In this document: positions 17,543 through 26,549 of the stretch, in pieces
Layout: each line of letters begins with the position of its first letter
Position numbering within the stretch: position 1 is the stretch's first letter
Source: Ferdinandcohnia sp036965165
GTDB taxonomy: Bacteria > Bacillota > Bacilli > Bacillales > Bacillaceae_L
Assembly: GCF_036965165.1 (NCBI RefSeq)
Contig: NZ_JBALOX010000058.1
Location: 1 to 59,932 of the forward strand
Length of the DNA: 59,932 nucleotides
Direction: 5' to 3'
The notes under the pieces: generated by a model
The model's input: only the letters and a program-made list of their open reading frames with translations
What the model was told of the DNA's origin: nothing
Database searches by the model: none
Position numbers and translations under genes: made by a program

Positions 17543-17554
17543 AATACATATACA

Positions 17555-17587
17555 AAAAGGTTGCTCATTGTAAAAAGCAACCTTTAT
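17555..17587 (+). terminator. Terminator
   Basis: aaaggttgct / agcaaccttt stem. Confidence 0.75.
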
Positions 17588-17653
17588 CAATTATTTCACC
17601 TTTTGATATAATTTTTGTTTCTTGCTTATTTCTTTACAAAATTACCTTACCAA

Positions 17654-17937
17654 TCATGCTAAGGTGTTTCCATGCTTCACATACATTTTAAGCTCTTTTA
17701 ATAATTGTGATTCTGAATAACTTGTTTCCCCAAAACTCATTCCATAAACAAACCCATTTTTATATGTCTTTTTCCAGACTAAATTTCCTATGATAACATT
17801 ACCTCTTCTATAATTTTCATTTCTACCAATATTCGTGTACTTGGGATTGGCAGATTAAGTTTAGTAAATACCTTCGCCCCTTTAATAAATAATGCAATTA
17901 GCCATACTAAACCATATATTGCATTCACAAAAGGCAC
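17654..17937 (-). pseudogene. Frameshifted relic of a small membrane protein gene
   Basis: Reading the minus strand from about 17937, one frame gives VPFVNAIYGLVWLIALFIKG, one membrane helix. Near 17850 the sense continues in another frame as NPKYTNIGRNENYRRGN and later LVWKKTYKNGFVYGMSFGET, ending at TGA 17654. Joined, it would be a ~95-residue protein. No clear start or SD is seen. It could be decay, or a sequencing error in this draft. The parent family is not recognised. Confidence 0.4.
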
Positions 17938-18081
17938 CTCAATTACTGAAAATATAAAAAAATTAGAAGACCTTTTGTATTATGTCCTAATCAAAATTTA
18001 AATAGATCCAAAATACGGGGAATAAATAACAACTAAAAAGATACCTAACAAAACTAGTAGGGTAGATCTTTAAGACAAGAG

Positions 18082-18113
18082 AGGCAAACGTAATGGATAT
18101 GTTTGCCTTTTTC
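18082..18113 (+). terminator. Orphan terminator
   Basis: aggcaaac / gtttgcct stem followed by five T on the plus strand, with no plus-strand gene before it. The rest of 17543-18346 holds only the relic and the small frame listed beside it. Confidence 0.45.
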
Positions 18114-18155
18114 AAATAATATAGAAATGGATTAGATTTGGAGAATATTCAACGC

Positions 18156-18275
18156 TTAGGTTAAGATTGGCTTTCTTATTAATGCTTTTAATTTAGACAC
18201 CATCTTTTCAATAAAGAAGGAGCATTTAATAACCAAACCCATTAACACTGTCAATAAACTAAGCAGAGTTCTCAA
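18156..18275 (-). CDS. Possible small membrane peptide, 39 residues
   Basis: A TTG start with a strong SD (GTGGAGGG, 8 bases upstream). The peptide is one hydrophobic segment (LLSLLTVLMGLVIKCSFFI) followed by a basic tail with KxxSKLKALIRKP. This build recalls small membrane toxins or regulatory peptides. No homologue is recognised, and chance cannot be excluded. Confidence 0.4.
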   Translation of the reverse strand: MRTLLSLLTVLMGLVIKCSFFIEKMVSKLKALIRKPILT

Positions 18276-18346
18276 TAGCAATCCCTCCACATTGAATTTT
18301 AGTGTTACATTGAACACCAGGATTATTTTTAACCATCGGCATTGTT

Positions 18347-19357
18347 TTATTCATTACCGTTTATTAATTGATTTCTGTCCTCTGTTTGCGGTGGTTCTTC
18401 ATACCATCCGTTTTTAAACATAATTTCAAGCCCTTCTTGCCCGTAAAAATAAACATCCTTTGCTAGTAAGGCTGTTTTTAATGATATATCATTTCTTAAT
18501 GTAAAAAAGGTTCCAAAGCTTGCCCCAACAATGCTAAATCCATTTAGAAAGTCAATGCAATACATCATAAGTTTGTCAGAAAATGGGGCAACTGTTGATG
18601 TCGTTACTGTACTTCCTGAAGTTGCTGAAAACTGAATATCATTTTCGATAAGTAAATCTTGAAATGTTTTTATATGTTTCTTCGCAAGATCTATTCCTTT
18701 TTCAAAGTATTTTCTTGCCTCTTTATTCTTTGCACATTGGGCAAAACCTGTAATGAGTTGCATCCCGATATTATTCGATTCTATTCCATGATGTATGTAG
18801 CCAACCTCAATCGCATTTAATGGCCTCTTTTCACTAAATGGTTTAAATCCACTCATATAACTTTTGCTTTTAATAAACTCTGTTGTTTTAGGCATTGTAA
18901 TATTTGGCGGAAGGGTGAGGATCCCTTTTCTAAGTAAATAAATAGTAGCTAATTTATAAACCTTATGAGTAACAACAGTCAGACCTTCATAAATTGTCAT
19001 CACGTCTTTTCGATACGCCATATTCATATTAATTGTGTACATTCCCATACTAATTTCCTTTAAAACACGAAGAAACATAATGTCAAATCCATTGTCAAAA
19101 AGAGTAGGGGCAGCTAAATTAACATCTTCCTTTGTAAATCCTATAGGAATCCCAGCTCCTTCATTCTCAAAAACTTCTTTTATTAAATTCACATAATAGT
19201 CAAGTTCCTGCCATAACATTCCCATTATATTCTTTGCTTCTTGGTCATCCGCTTTTTCTATGAAGTATTCAAGAATTCGTAAAATCATTGTTTTTTCCTG
19301 GTATGTAATCCAAAGTGTGCCGAGCTCTGATACGCTTAATGGGTTCTTAAAATTCAT
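18347..19357 (-). CDS. DUF3231 family protein, two tandem domains
   Basis: 336 residues made of two similar helical bundles (about 5-150 and 175-325), the usual DUF3231 layout in spore formers. Each repeat begins with a xxxElGxLW/YIHHGIE-like helix. The function is unknown; some members are linked to sporulation. SD AAGGAGG before the ATG. Monocistronic. Confidence 0.8.
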   Translation of the reverse strand: MNFKNPLSVSELGTLWITYQEKTMILRILEYFIEKADDQEAKNIMGMLWQELDYYVNLIKEVFENEGAGIPIGFTKEDVNLAAPTLFDNGFDIMFLRVLKEISMGMYTINMNMAYRKDVMTIYEGLTVVTHKVYKLATIYLLRKGILTLPPNITMPKTTEFIKSKSYMSGFKPFSEKRPLNAIEVGYIHHGIESNNIGMQLITGFAQCAKNKEARKYFEKGIDLAKKHIKTFQDLLIENDIQFSATSGSTVTTSTVAPFSDKLMMYCIDFLNGFSIVGASFGTFFTLRNDISLKTALLAKDVYFYGQEGLEIMFKNGWYEEPPQTEDRNQLINGNE

Positions 19358-19457
19358 TTTTCTGCCTCCTTATACATATAAAATCTGCTAGGTGCGAGAA
19401 ATTATACAAAAAGGTTTAAGCTTGGTAAGAAAAAAATGACCTTAATATTTTTAACAC

Positions 19458-19488
19458 AAAAAACACGCTGCATATGAACAGCGTGTCT
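19458..19488 (-). terminator. Terminator of the sulP gene
   Basis: acacgctg / cagcgtgt stem with a T run on the minus strand. Confidence 0.85.
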
Positions 19489-19495
19489 TCAAATC

Positions 19496-20974
19496 TTATT
19501 GATTCACTACTTGATCAAGCGCACCTGGCGTCTTGTGTACAGCGAGTTTCTCGACTAATTTATGACTTTCTGTATTTAAGCCTTTAATGTTTACTTTAAT
19601 GCCATTTTGATGATATTTAAGAACCACCTTATCAATTGCCCCAACTGCTGAATCGTCCCAGAGATGGGCATTTGATAGATCTAATTCAATTTCTTTTACA
19701 TCTTCTTTAAAATCAAAGCTATTTACAAAATCTGTAACAGATGCAAAGAATAGCTGTCCTGATACATGGTACACTTTTTTTTGCGAATTCTTTGCCGAAA
19801 GGCTTGTGACTTTTACTTTTGAAATCTTAGATGCAAAGAAAATAGCACTCAAGATTACTCCAGCTAAAACACCTTTGGAAAGATCATGAGTTTGTAAAAC
19901 GGTGATAACTGTTACAATCATCACAATTGTATCTGTAATTGGTACCTTATGGAGCGTGCGCAATGCAGACCAGTCAAATGTTCCGATACAAACCATAAAC
20001 ATAACCCCTACAAGAGCTGCCATTGGAATTTTAACAAGGAAATCTTGTAATAAAAGAATTAATACCATTAAAAACACACCAGCAACTAAAGTAGAAAGTC
20101 TTTTACGGCCACCTGATTTAACGTTGATAACGGATTGACCAATCATCGCACAACCAGCCATCGCTCCAAAGAAACCAGAAACAATATTCGCAATACCTTG
20201 TCCGCGTGCTTCTTTATTTTTATCACTTTCAGTATCCGTCATATCGTCAACAATCGAAGCTGTTAATAAGGATTCAACTAATCCAACAATCGCGATGGAT
20301 AGTGAATATGGAAAAATAATCTTTAATGTTTCAAAATTCAATGGAATGTCAGGCAGTAAAAAGATTGGTAAAGTTGACGGAAGTTCACCCATGTCCCCAA
20401 TCGTACGTACGCCACTGTTTGTGATAATGGCAATAGTCGTCATCACAATAATCGCAACCAATGGCGATGGAACAGCCTTTGTAAAACGTGGGAAGATATA
20501 AATAATCGCAAGTGCCCCCGCAACCATTGCATACATTTGCCAAGATTCACCTACAAAATGCGGCAATTGCGCAACAAAAATAAGGATCGCAAGTGAATTC
20601 ACGAAGCCCGTCATAACTGAACGTGGAACAAACTTCATAAGTCTTCCTAACTTTAAAACACCCATGATAATTTGGATAATCCCTGTTAAAATCGTTGCTG
20701 CCAATAGATATTGCAGACCGTGATCAGCTACCAATGTTACCATTAACAGCGCGGTTGCACCTGTTGCAGCTGAAATCATACCTGGTCTTCCACCTACAAA
20801 CGCAATTGTCACCGCAATACAAAATGAAGCGTATAACCCAATCTTCGGGTCCACCCCAGCAATAAGTGAAAAGGCAATTGCTTCCGGAATGAGCGCAAGT
20901 GCTACAACGATCCCCGCTAGGATATCTCCTCGGATATTGCCAATCCATTCGTTTTTATATGTTGATAAATTCAA
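19496..20974 (-). CDS. SulP family anion transporter with STAS domain
   Basis: 492 residues. The transporter domain has PEAIAFSLIAGVDP and GLYASF near residues 30-55. About ten to twelve helices are followed by a C-terminal STAS domain (about 400-485, LDLSNAHLWDDSAVGAID). It imports sulfate, bicarbonate or dicarboxylates in relatives. The TTG start at 20974 was chosen because AGAGGTG lies directly upstream; the frame extends 15 codons further to an ATG without an SD. Confidence 0.88.
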   Translation of the reverse strand: MNLSTYKNEWIGNIRGDILAGIVVALALIPEAIAFSLIAGVDPKIGLYASFCIAVTIAFVGGRPGMISAATGATALLMVTLVADHGLQYLLAATILTGIIQIIMGVLKLGRLMKFVPRSVMTGFVNSLAILIFVAQLPHFVGESWQMYAMVAGALAIIYIFPRFTKAVPSPLVAIIVMTTIAIITNSGVRTIGDMGELPSTLPIFLLPDIPLNFETLKIIFPYSLSIAIVGLVESLLTASIVDDMTDTESDKNKEARGQGIANIVSGFFGAMAGCAMIGQSVINVKSGGRKRLSTLVAGVFLMVLILLLQDFLVKIPMAALVGVMFMVCIGTFDWSALRTLHKVPITDTIVMIVTVITVLQTHDLSKGVLAGVILSAIFFASKISKVKVTSLSAKNSQKKVYHVSGQLFFASVTDFVNSFDFKEDVKEIELDLSNAHLWDDSAVGAIDKVVLKYHQNGIKVNIKGLNTESHKLVEKLAVHKTPGALDQVVNQ

Positions 20975-21208
20975 TTTAGCACCTCTTTTTATTTGATTTT
21001 TATTGTGATTGACTTTCAACTCTTATGAAAGTCGGGTCCGTCGTGAACAAATCATAGTATATCGGATTGTTGCTATTTTGTGAAACCGTTATGTAAACGT
21101 GCACAAGATATTTTATCTTTTCTATTCTCCTCTTTTCTATTGTTTTCACTATGGCATTATAATAAAATCAATTCAGTTCTGGTACATTTTAGGGACTGCG
21201 TAACGCAA

Positions 21209-21256
21209 AATAAAAAGCAGTCAGTACTTTTATATGAAAAGTCTGACTGCCTTTTA
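21209..21256. terminator. Bidirectional terminator
   Basis: Long stem aaaaagcagtcag.../ctgactgcctttt following the DGC gene on the minus strand. Confidence 0.8.
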
Positions 21257-21262
21257 TTTATA

Positions 21263-21619
21263 TTATATCGTAAGCTCCAAAATCTTTTCGTATGCAGTTT
21301 GAGTAAGGTGAGGGTCTGGATCTTGATGTTGCTTTTTTGGAACATCAAAATTGGTGAGTAAAAAATGATGTTTTGCTTCAAGATCATGTCTTGCTAAAAT
21401 ATGTTTACAGCATGATAAAGGGCAACCGTCAATTGCAATAATATCACGCCCAGACTTCGCCGTTTTAATAAGTGGCTTGACATCCCCACCAACACCAGCG
21501 ATACAAGACATTTCAGCCACGTTTTCTCGGTCCATTTTTATCGCAATCGCATTTGCAGTTTGTGCAGCCGATGAACACCCTGAGCATGAGTACACGATAG
21601 GTAAAATCTTTCTTTCCAC
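21263..21619 (-). CDS. DGC-domain putative zinc-binding protein
   Basis: 118 residues with the Cys pattern of the DGC family: CSGCSS (12-17), a single Cys at 39, and DGCPLSCC (65-72), likely metal ligands. The role is unknown; relatives are sometimes near metal or redox genes. The GTG start follows GGGAGGGG. Confidence 0.8.
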   Translation of the reverse strand: MERKILPIVYSCSGCSSAAQTANAIAIKMDRENVAEMSCIAGVGGDVKPLIKTAKSGRDIIAIDGCPLSCCKHILARHDLEAKHHFLLTNFDVPKKQHQDPDPHLTQTAYEKILELTI

Positions 21620-21716
21620 TTTCGTTCCCCTCCCGAATTTATTTAAAATCTATTTTATTTCATCTCTCATATAAATTCTGTGAAGAACGTCACCTTTTTT
21701 CGGAATTTTCCACAAA

Positions 21717-21747
21717 AAGAAGAAGCCACCAAAAGGGCAGCTTCCTC
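21717..21747 (-). terminator. Terminator of spoVR
   Basis: gaagctgcc / ggtggcttc stem, then TTCTTTTTG on the minus strand. Confidence 0.75.
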
Positions 21748-21751
21748 ATTA

Positions 21752-23164
21752 TTAAATATATTTCCTATGCACGGTCTTCCCATCAAACGTAAACACAACT
21801 GTTTTATTCTCAAGTACGGTTTCCATATGAACTGGTCTGCCCCAAAGCTGATAAATGAAAGGCAGTACTTTTTCAAGATATTTTAAATCCAACTCAATGT
21901 CTTCATACCAGTGTTTCAGGAAGAGTTCTCCACTTTTTAAATAGTCGCCATCATTGACGGTGATATATGGGAAGCCTCCATTAACCCTCATGTTTACGAG
22001 TTGATCACGTACCTGCTCCCACTGTTTATCAATGATTTTATAATCTCGACCTTGCTTTTGGAATAGATACATATCTTCACGTAAAACTAAATCCTTTGTT
22101 AAATAATTTCGAATGAACGAAATATCTGATTCAACTTCACGGACTTCAAAGATTTTATCTCGACCTGAGCCAGGCTTTACTCCGCGTTCTATCATTTCTT
22201 TTGAAGGTTTATCGTAGCGTTCTTCAATATCCTCAAATATTTTTAAACCTAAATAATATGGATTAATGCTTGTTTTTGATGGCTGAACAACACCTGCATT
22301 GAGTTTCGCAAACTCGATTGCTTCGTCTGAAGTAAGATCCATTTCCCGAATAATACGCTGATGCCAATACGAAGCCCAACCTTCGTTCATGATTTTCGTT
22401 TCAAGCTGTGGCCAAAAATACAGCATTTCCTCACGCATCATTGTTAATATATCGCGTTGCCAATCCTCAAGCTCACGGCTATATTGTTCAATAAATAACA
22501 GAATGTCTTTTTCAGGATGTGGCGGAAATTTCTTTTTCTTACGATTTAATGGCGTAGGATTTATGGCCTTTTTATCTAAATTCCATAAATCATCGTATGG
22601 CGATGGTTTACGCTTTATTTCTTCCTCTTCTTCATCCTCAAGACTCCAGGCAAGCTTTGGTCTCATTAAAGAAGGGTCAATATGCTCTTGGATAGCCAAT
22701 ACAGCATCTAAAAACGTCTCCACCTCAAGTTTTCCGTATAAATGCTCATAATGTTTTACACGCTCAGCAGTTGCAGCCATACTTTCAACCATATCTCGTT
22801 TTGTATTGCTAAAACGAAAATTATTCTTGAAAAAGTCACAGTGGGCAAGTACGTGGGCAACGATTAACTTGTTTTGAATAAGGGCATTGGAATCAAGCAA
22901 AAATGCATAACAAGGGTCAGAATTAATAACGAGCTCGTATATCTTACTTAATCCTAAATCATACTGCAGTTTCATTCGATAAAATTGCTTTCCAAAGCTC
23001 CAATGGGAAAAACGAGTTGGCATCCCGTAGGCACCAAATGTATAAATAATATCTGCAGGACATATTTCGTATCTCATTGGATAAAAATCAAGCCCAAAGC
23101 CTTCTGCAATTTCTGTAATTTCATCAATTGCATACTGGAGTGTCTGACGATCAGAATCTCTCAC
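21752..23164 (-). CDS. spoVR: Stage V sporulation protein R
   Basis: 470 residues, matching the ~468 of B. subtilis SpoVR, which is needed for normal spore cortex. The highly conserved N-terminal block FGLDFYPMRYEICP, then TFGAYGMPTRFSHWSFGK, is present, as is HVLAHCDFFKNN. The GTG start at 23164 follows AAGGGGGAGA. In proteobacteria the SpoVR, YhbH and PrkA homologues (YcgB, YeaH, YeaG) act together; prkA and yhbH lie at 52-56 kb of this window. An acidic insert (EDEEEEE) lies near residue 175. Confidence 0.95.
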   Translation of the reverse strand: MRDSDRQTLQYAIDEITEIAEGFGLDFYPMRYEICPADIIYTFGAYGMPTRFSHWSFGKQFYRMKLQYDLGLSKIYELVINSDPCYAFLLDSNALIQNKLIVAHVLAHCDFFKNNFRFSNTKRDMVESMAATAERVKHYEHLYGKLEVETFLDAVLAIQEHIDPSLMRPKLAWSLEDEEEEEIKRKPSPYDDLWNLDKKAINPTPLNRKKKKFPPHPEKDILLFIEQYSRELEDWQRDILTMMREEMLYFWPQLETKIMNEGWASYWHQRIIREMDLTSDEAIEFAKLNAGVVQPSKTSINPYYLGLKIFEDIEERYDKPSKEMIERGVKPGSGRDKIFEVREVESDISFIRNYLTKDLVLREDMYLFQKQGRDYKIIDKQWEQVRDQLVNMRVNGGFPYITVNDGDYLKSGELFLKHWYEDIELDLKYLEKVLPFIYQLWGRPVHMETVLENKTVVFTFDGKTVHRKYI

Positions 23165-23299
23165 AGTTGATCTCCCCCTTTTCGTCCTTATCACAATTTA
23201 TGAGGAATTGCTCAAAATGATGAATGGGGGATTTGAATGTTACACGTTTTTAACCCTATAAAGGTTAAAGCCTCCACTGATGCCATTTTTCTCCAAACT

Positions 23300-23326
23300 A
23301 AAAAGACCACGAATTGTGGCCTTTTT
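23300..23326 (-). terminator. Terminator of yhdC
   Basis: ggccac / gtggtc stem with T run on the minus strand. Confidence 0.75.
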
Positions 23327-23331
23327 CTCTG

Positions 23332-23688
23332 TTACTTAACTTCTTCAATACTCAAGGATAATAGTGACTCTGTCTGTGGGTTAAACAGAATCATCACTTT
23401 TGCTGTAAACGTACGATCTTTTGTTTGAATTGTTAATTCAAACGTATCCTTCGATTGCTTATCAGTGATTTCTTCACGACCCCTATACTGATAATCACTT
23501 ATCCTACTGTCCGGGTAATTTAATTTAGCCACATCAACTGCAATCTTACCCCATTTTTCATAATCTGTTGGGAGCTCCTGTTCCTGCTGTGGCGGTTTTT
23601 GAGGTGGTTTCTGTTGGGCACTTACGATACCGCCACCTCCAAAAAGGAACAAACTACAGAAAAGTGGGATGAAAAATTTTTTTACCAA
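23332..23688 (-). CDS. yhdC: DUF3889 secreted protein (YhdC-like)
   Basis: 118 residues with a signal peptide (VKKFFIPLFCSLFLFGGGG, cleavage after VSA), a P/Q-rich linker (QKPPQKPPQQEQ), then DUF3889 starting YEKWGKIAVDVAKLNYP. The position between spoVR and yhdB fits B. subtilis yhdC. It is exported; the function is unknown. Confidence 0.78.
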   Translation of the reverse strand: MVKKFFIPLFCSLFLFGGGGIVSAQQKPPQKPPQQEQELPTDYEKWGKIAVDVAKLNYPDSRISDYQYRGREEITDKQSKDTFELTIQTKDRTFTAKVMILFNPQTESLLSLSIEEVK

Positions 23689-23886
23689 TTTTTTTACCTC
23701 CTATGTAGCAAATCAATTGTATTTTGCGCTTTTACAGGAGATATTACTCATTTTATTTTTTCCACATAAACAGTGCCTCTCGATTATGTATTCAAAATTG
23801 TTTTGGCTTCTTGTCCAAGATTTACACCGAGAAAAATCTTGTTTTCTCCGCAAACTATTATCAACTCCTAAAAGGAGGGAAAAGCA

Positions 23887-24126
23887 GTGAATAATGTAGA
23901 TTACGACAAAGCACTTTACTACACACATCGTTCTCAGTGGGACAACCTACTTATTCTAATGGTTCGAACAAAGGATGATTTTCTTTCGAAAAAAATTGAA
24001 CACTTTTTACATGCATATAATTTTGAAAAAGACTATTCCATTATCGAACGACAGTTATATTCATTACTCCGCTATATAGACCATGCATCAACCGAAAGCA
24101 TGGAAGAATTAGCTGCTCATATGTAA
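23887..24126 (+). CDS. yhdB: YhdB-like small protein
   Basis: 79 residues, soluble and helical, beginning MNNVDYDKALYYTHRSQWD, a block I recognise from B. subtilis YhdB. The GTG start follows AAAGGAGGG. Divergent from yhdC. The function is unknown. Confidence 0.75.
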   Translation: MNNVDYDKALYYTHRSQWDNLLILMVRTKDDFLSKKIEHFLHAYNFEKDYSIIERQLYSLLRYIDHASTESMEELAAHM

Positions 24127-24152
24127 GTGGGGTGAAATTCCCCCCACTTATT
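24125..24152 (+). terminator. Hairpin after yhdB
   Basis: aagtgggg / ccccactt stem with a weak T tail. Confidence 0.6.
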
Positions 24153-24156
24153 TACA

Positions 24157-24187
24157 TAAAAAACAAGACCCGAGGGCCTTGTTTTAT
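24157..24187 (-). terminator. Terminator of pgcA
   Basis: aaacaag / cttgttt stem followed by TTTTTT on the minus strand, overlapping the pgcA stop. Confidence 0.75.
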
Positions 24188-25914
24188 TTTAACGATTTAT
24201 GAACTTGTTCCATGACATCTGATGAAATGTCTTTTAATACTTTTTGGCTATCTTCAAATGAATTTCCTTTGACACCAAAATAGAATTTCACTTTTGGCTC
24301 AGTTCCCGATGGGCGCAAACAGAACCATGAACCATCTTCAAGGAAGTATTTTAACACATTAGATTTAGGAAGCGTAATTTGTTCATTTTCGCCGTTCTCA
24401 ACGTGTATGCGAACACTTTCCTTATAATCCTCTAATAGAGTTACTTTACGACCAGCAACAACAGTTGGTGGTTCACTACGGAAGCTTGCAAGAAGATTAT
24501 TGATTTGCTCAGCACCTTCTTTTCCTTTTAATGTTAAGGATTCTAGGCCTTCTCGATAATAACCATAGTTCTCAAAAATCTCCATTAAGCCTTCATACAT
24601 CGTCATGCCTTTGTTTTTATAATAAGCACAAACTTCAACCGCTAATAAAGCAGCTTGGACTGCGTCCTTATCACGAGCAAAATCTCCGATTAGGTAGCCA
24701 TAGCTTTCTTCATAGCCAAATTGGAATTTATATTCCCCAGTCATTTCATATTCCTTGATTTTTTCGCCGATAAATTTAAAACCTGTAAGTGTATCAATTG
24801 TATTAAGACCAAATGATTTGGAGATTTCGCGTCCAATTTCAGATGTAACGATTGTCTTTAGAACAACTCCATTCTCAGGAAGGATGCCTTTCTTTTTCTT
24901 TTCTGACAAAATGTAGTGCAGTAAAATAGCTCCTGTTTGATTACCGGTTAATACAACATATTCACCGTTATCGTCCTTCACAGCAACCCCTAAACGGTCC
25001 GCATCTGGGTCAGTTCCGATTAAAATATCAGCATCAATTTTTTTGCCTTCTTTAATCGCTAGTTCAAATGCTGCATGCTCTTCAGGGTTTGGTGATTTAA
25101 CTGTTGAGAAATTTGGATCCGGAAGTTCTTGTTCTTTCACGACTGTCACGTTCTCATAACCATATGCTTTTAGACCATTACGAACTGGAATGTTAGCCGT
25201 TCCATGAAGTGGTGTAAACACAACTTTTACGCCAACCTGTGAAAGCTCAGGGTTAATCGAGATTGTCTTTAGCTTTTCTGTATAAGCATTATCGATTTCT
25301 TTACCAATGAGTTTAATGAGTCCAGAAGCCTTTAATTCTTCCTCAGTTCCTACTTTTAAGTCAAGCTCATTTTCAATTGCATTTACTTTTTCAATTACTG
25401 TATCAGCAGCATCAGGTGGTAATTGTCCACCATCGGAGCCATATACCTTATAGCCATTATATTCTGGCGGATTATGGCTCGCAGTCACGACGATTCCTGA
25501 AAATGCATTTAAATGACGAACCGCATATGAAAGTTCTGGTGTTGGACGAAGTTCTTCAAACACATAAGTTTGAATTCCTTTTGTAGCAAGGGTTTTCGCA
25601 GCCTCCATTGCAAATTCTGGTGATTTATGACGAGAATCAAATGCAATTGCAACCCCACGACGTTTCGCTTCTTCTCCGAAGGATTCGATAAAAGCAGCGA
25701 GCCCTGCAGAAGCCTTACGAACTGTATATAAATTCATTCGGTTTGTTCCCGGTCCGATTTCCCCACGCATTCCGCCAGTTCCAAACTCGAGATTTTTATA
25801 AAAGCACTCTTCTAGTTCTTTTTGATTGTCTTTCTTTTCAAGCAATGCATTCTTGATTTCTTGATCTAACCCTGGCGAATTAAGCCATTGGTTATACGTT
25901 TCCATCCAGCTCAT
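24184..25914 (-). CDS. pgcA: Alpha-phosphoglucomutase
   Basis: 576 residues (B. subtilis PgcA is about 581). It interconverts glucose-1-P and glucose-6-P for UDP-glucose, glycolipid and teichoic acid synthesis. The phosphoserine loop TASHNPPEYNG is near residue 145, the metal loop DPDADRLG near 303, the sugar-binding GYEESYGYL near 398 and the phosphate-binding RPSGTEPKVK near 535. It sits downstream of glpD as in B. subtilis, separated from it by the 53-bp repeat array. Confidence 0.95.
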   Translation of the reverse strand: MSWMETYNQWLNSPGLDQEIKNALLEKKDNQKELEECFYKNLEFGTGGMRGEIGPGTNRMNLYTVRKASAGLAAFIESFGEEAKRRGVAIAFDSRHKSPEFAMEAAKTLATKGIQTYVFEELRPTPELSYAVRHLNAFSGIVVTASHNPPEYNGYKVYGSDGGQLPPDAADTVIEKVNAIENELDLKVGTEEELKASGLIKLIGKEIDNAYTEKLKTISINPELSQVGVKVVFTPLHGTANIPVRNGLKAYGYENVTVVKEQELPDPNFSTVKSPNPEEHAAFELAIKEGKKIDADILIGTDPDADRLGVAVKDDNGEYVVLTGNQTGAILLHYILSEKKKKGILPENGVVLKTIVTSEIGREISKSFGLNTIDTLTGFKFIGEKIKEYEMTGEYKFQFGYEESYGYLIGDFARDKDAVQAALLAVEVCAYYKNKGMTMYEGLMEIFENYGYYREGLESLTLKGKEGAEQINNLLASFRSEPPTVVAGRKVTLLEDYKESVRIHVENGENEQITLPKSNVLKYFLEDGSWFCLRPSGTEPKVKFYFGVKGNSFEDSQKVLKDISSDVMEQVHKSLK

Positions 25915-26070
25915 GTACGATGAACCTCCCGTTTTCAGTTGTGAATTAATGTCATGTTTAATCTTCTATATATTCTATATAAAATCCTTTACATTTCCAA
26001 TTATTTTATCATAGATTGTACGATTTCGAATCAAAATGCGGAAAAAGGCTTGGTTCCATACTAAAAACCA

Positions 26071-26493
26071 TTTGCAGTATATCACCTACTTCTTTTTACT
26101 CTTCCGATATATCGCTAATCTCTTTTTAGGTATATCAACTACCCGTNNNNNNNNNNNNNNNNNNNNNNNNNNNNNNNNNNNNNNNNNNNNNNNNNNNNNN
26201 NNNNNNNNNNNNNNNNNNNNNNNNNNNNNNNNNNNNNNNNNNNNNNNNNNNNNNNNNNNNNNNNNNNNNNNNNNNNNNNNNNNNNNNNNNNNNNNNNNNN
26301 NNNNNNNNNNNNNNNNNNNNNNNNNNNNNNNNNNNNNNNNNNNNNNNNNNNNNNNNNNNNNNNNNTACTCTTCCGATATACCGCTAATCTCTTTTACGGT
26401 ATATCAACTACCCGTTTTTACTATCCCGATATACCGCTAACCTCTTTTACGGTATATCATCCACTCCTTCTTACCCATCCGATATATCGATAA
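26071..26493. repeat. 53-bp tandem hairpin repeats interrupted by an assembly gap
   Basis: Units start at 26098, 26367 and 26420 (period exactly 53), with partial units at 26071 and 26473. Each unit holds the inverted repeat gatataccg / cggtatatc (variants gatatatcg, aggtatatc). The spacing of the two flanks across the gap is 5 x 53 + 4. It is intergenic between glpD and pgcA. There are no unique spacers, so it is not a CRISPR array. Confidence 0.8.
26147..26365. other. Assembly gap (219 N)
   Basis: The gap lies inside the 53-bp tandem array, the likely reason assembly failed. The true copy number is unknown. Confidence 0.95.
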
Positions 26494-26512
26494 ACTTGAC
26501 CGGTCCATTATT

Positions 26513-26540
26513 AAAACAGACGGAATCCTCCGTCTGTTTC
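26513..26540 (-). terminator. Terminator of glpD
   Basis: aaacagacgga / tccgtctgttt, 11-bp stem, T-rich tail on the minus strand. Confidence 0.85.
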
Positions 26541-26549
26541 AGCACATAA

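Noticed and set aside
22389..22751. 120-residue open frame opposite spoVR
   Set aside because: It lies fully inside a conserved spoVR region and is Ser-rich low complexity without an SD.
26071..26493. CRISPR array
   Set aside because: The units are contiguous 53-bp repeats without unique spacers and no cas genes are near.
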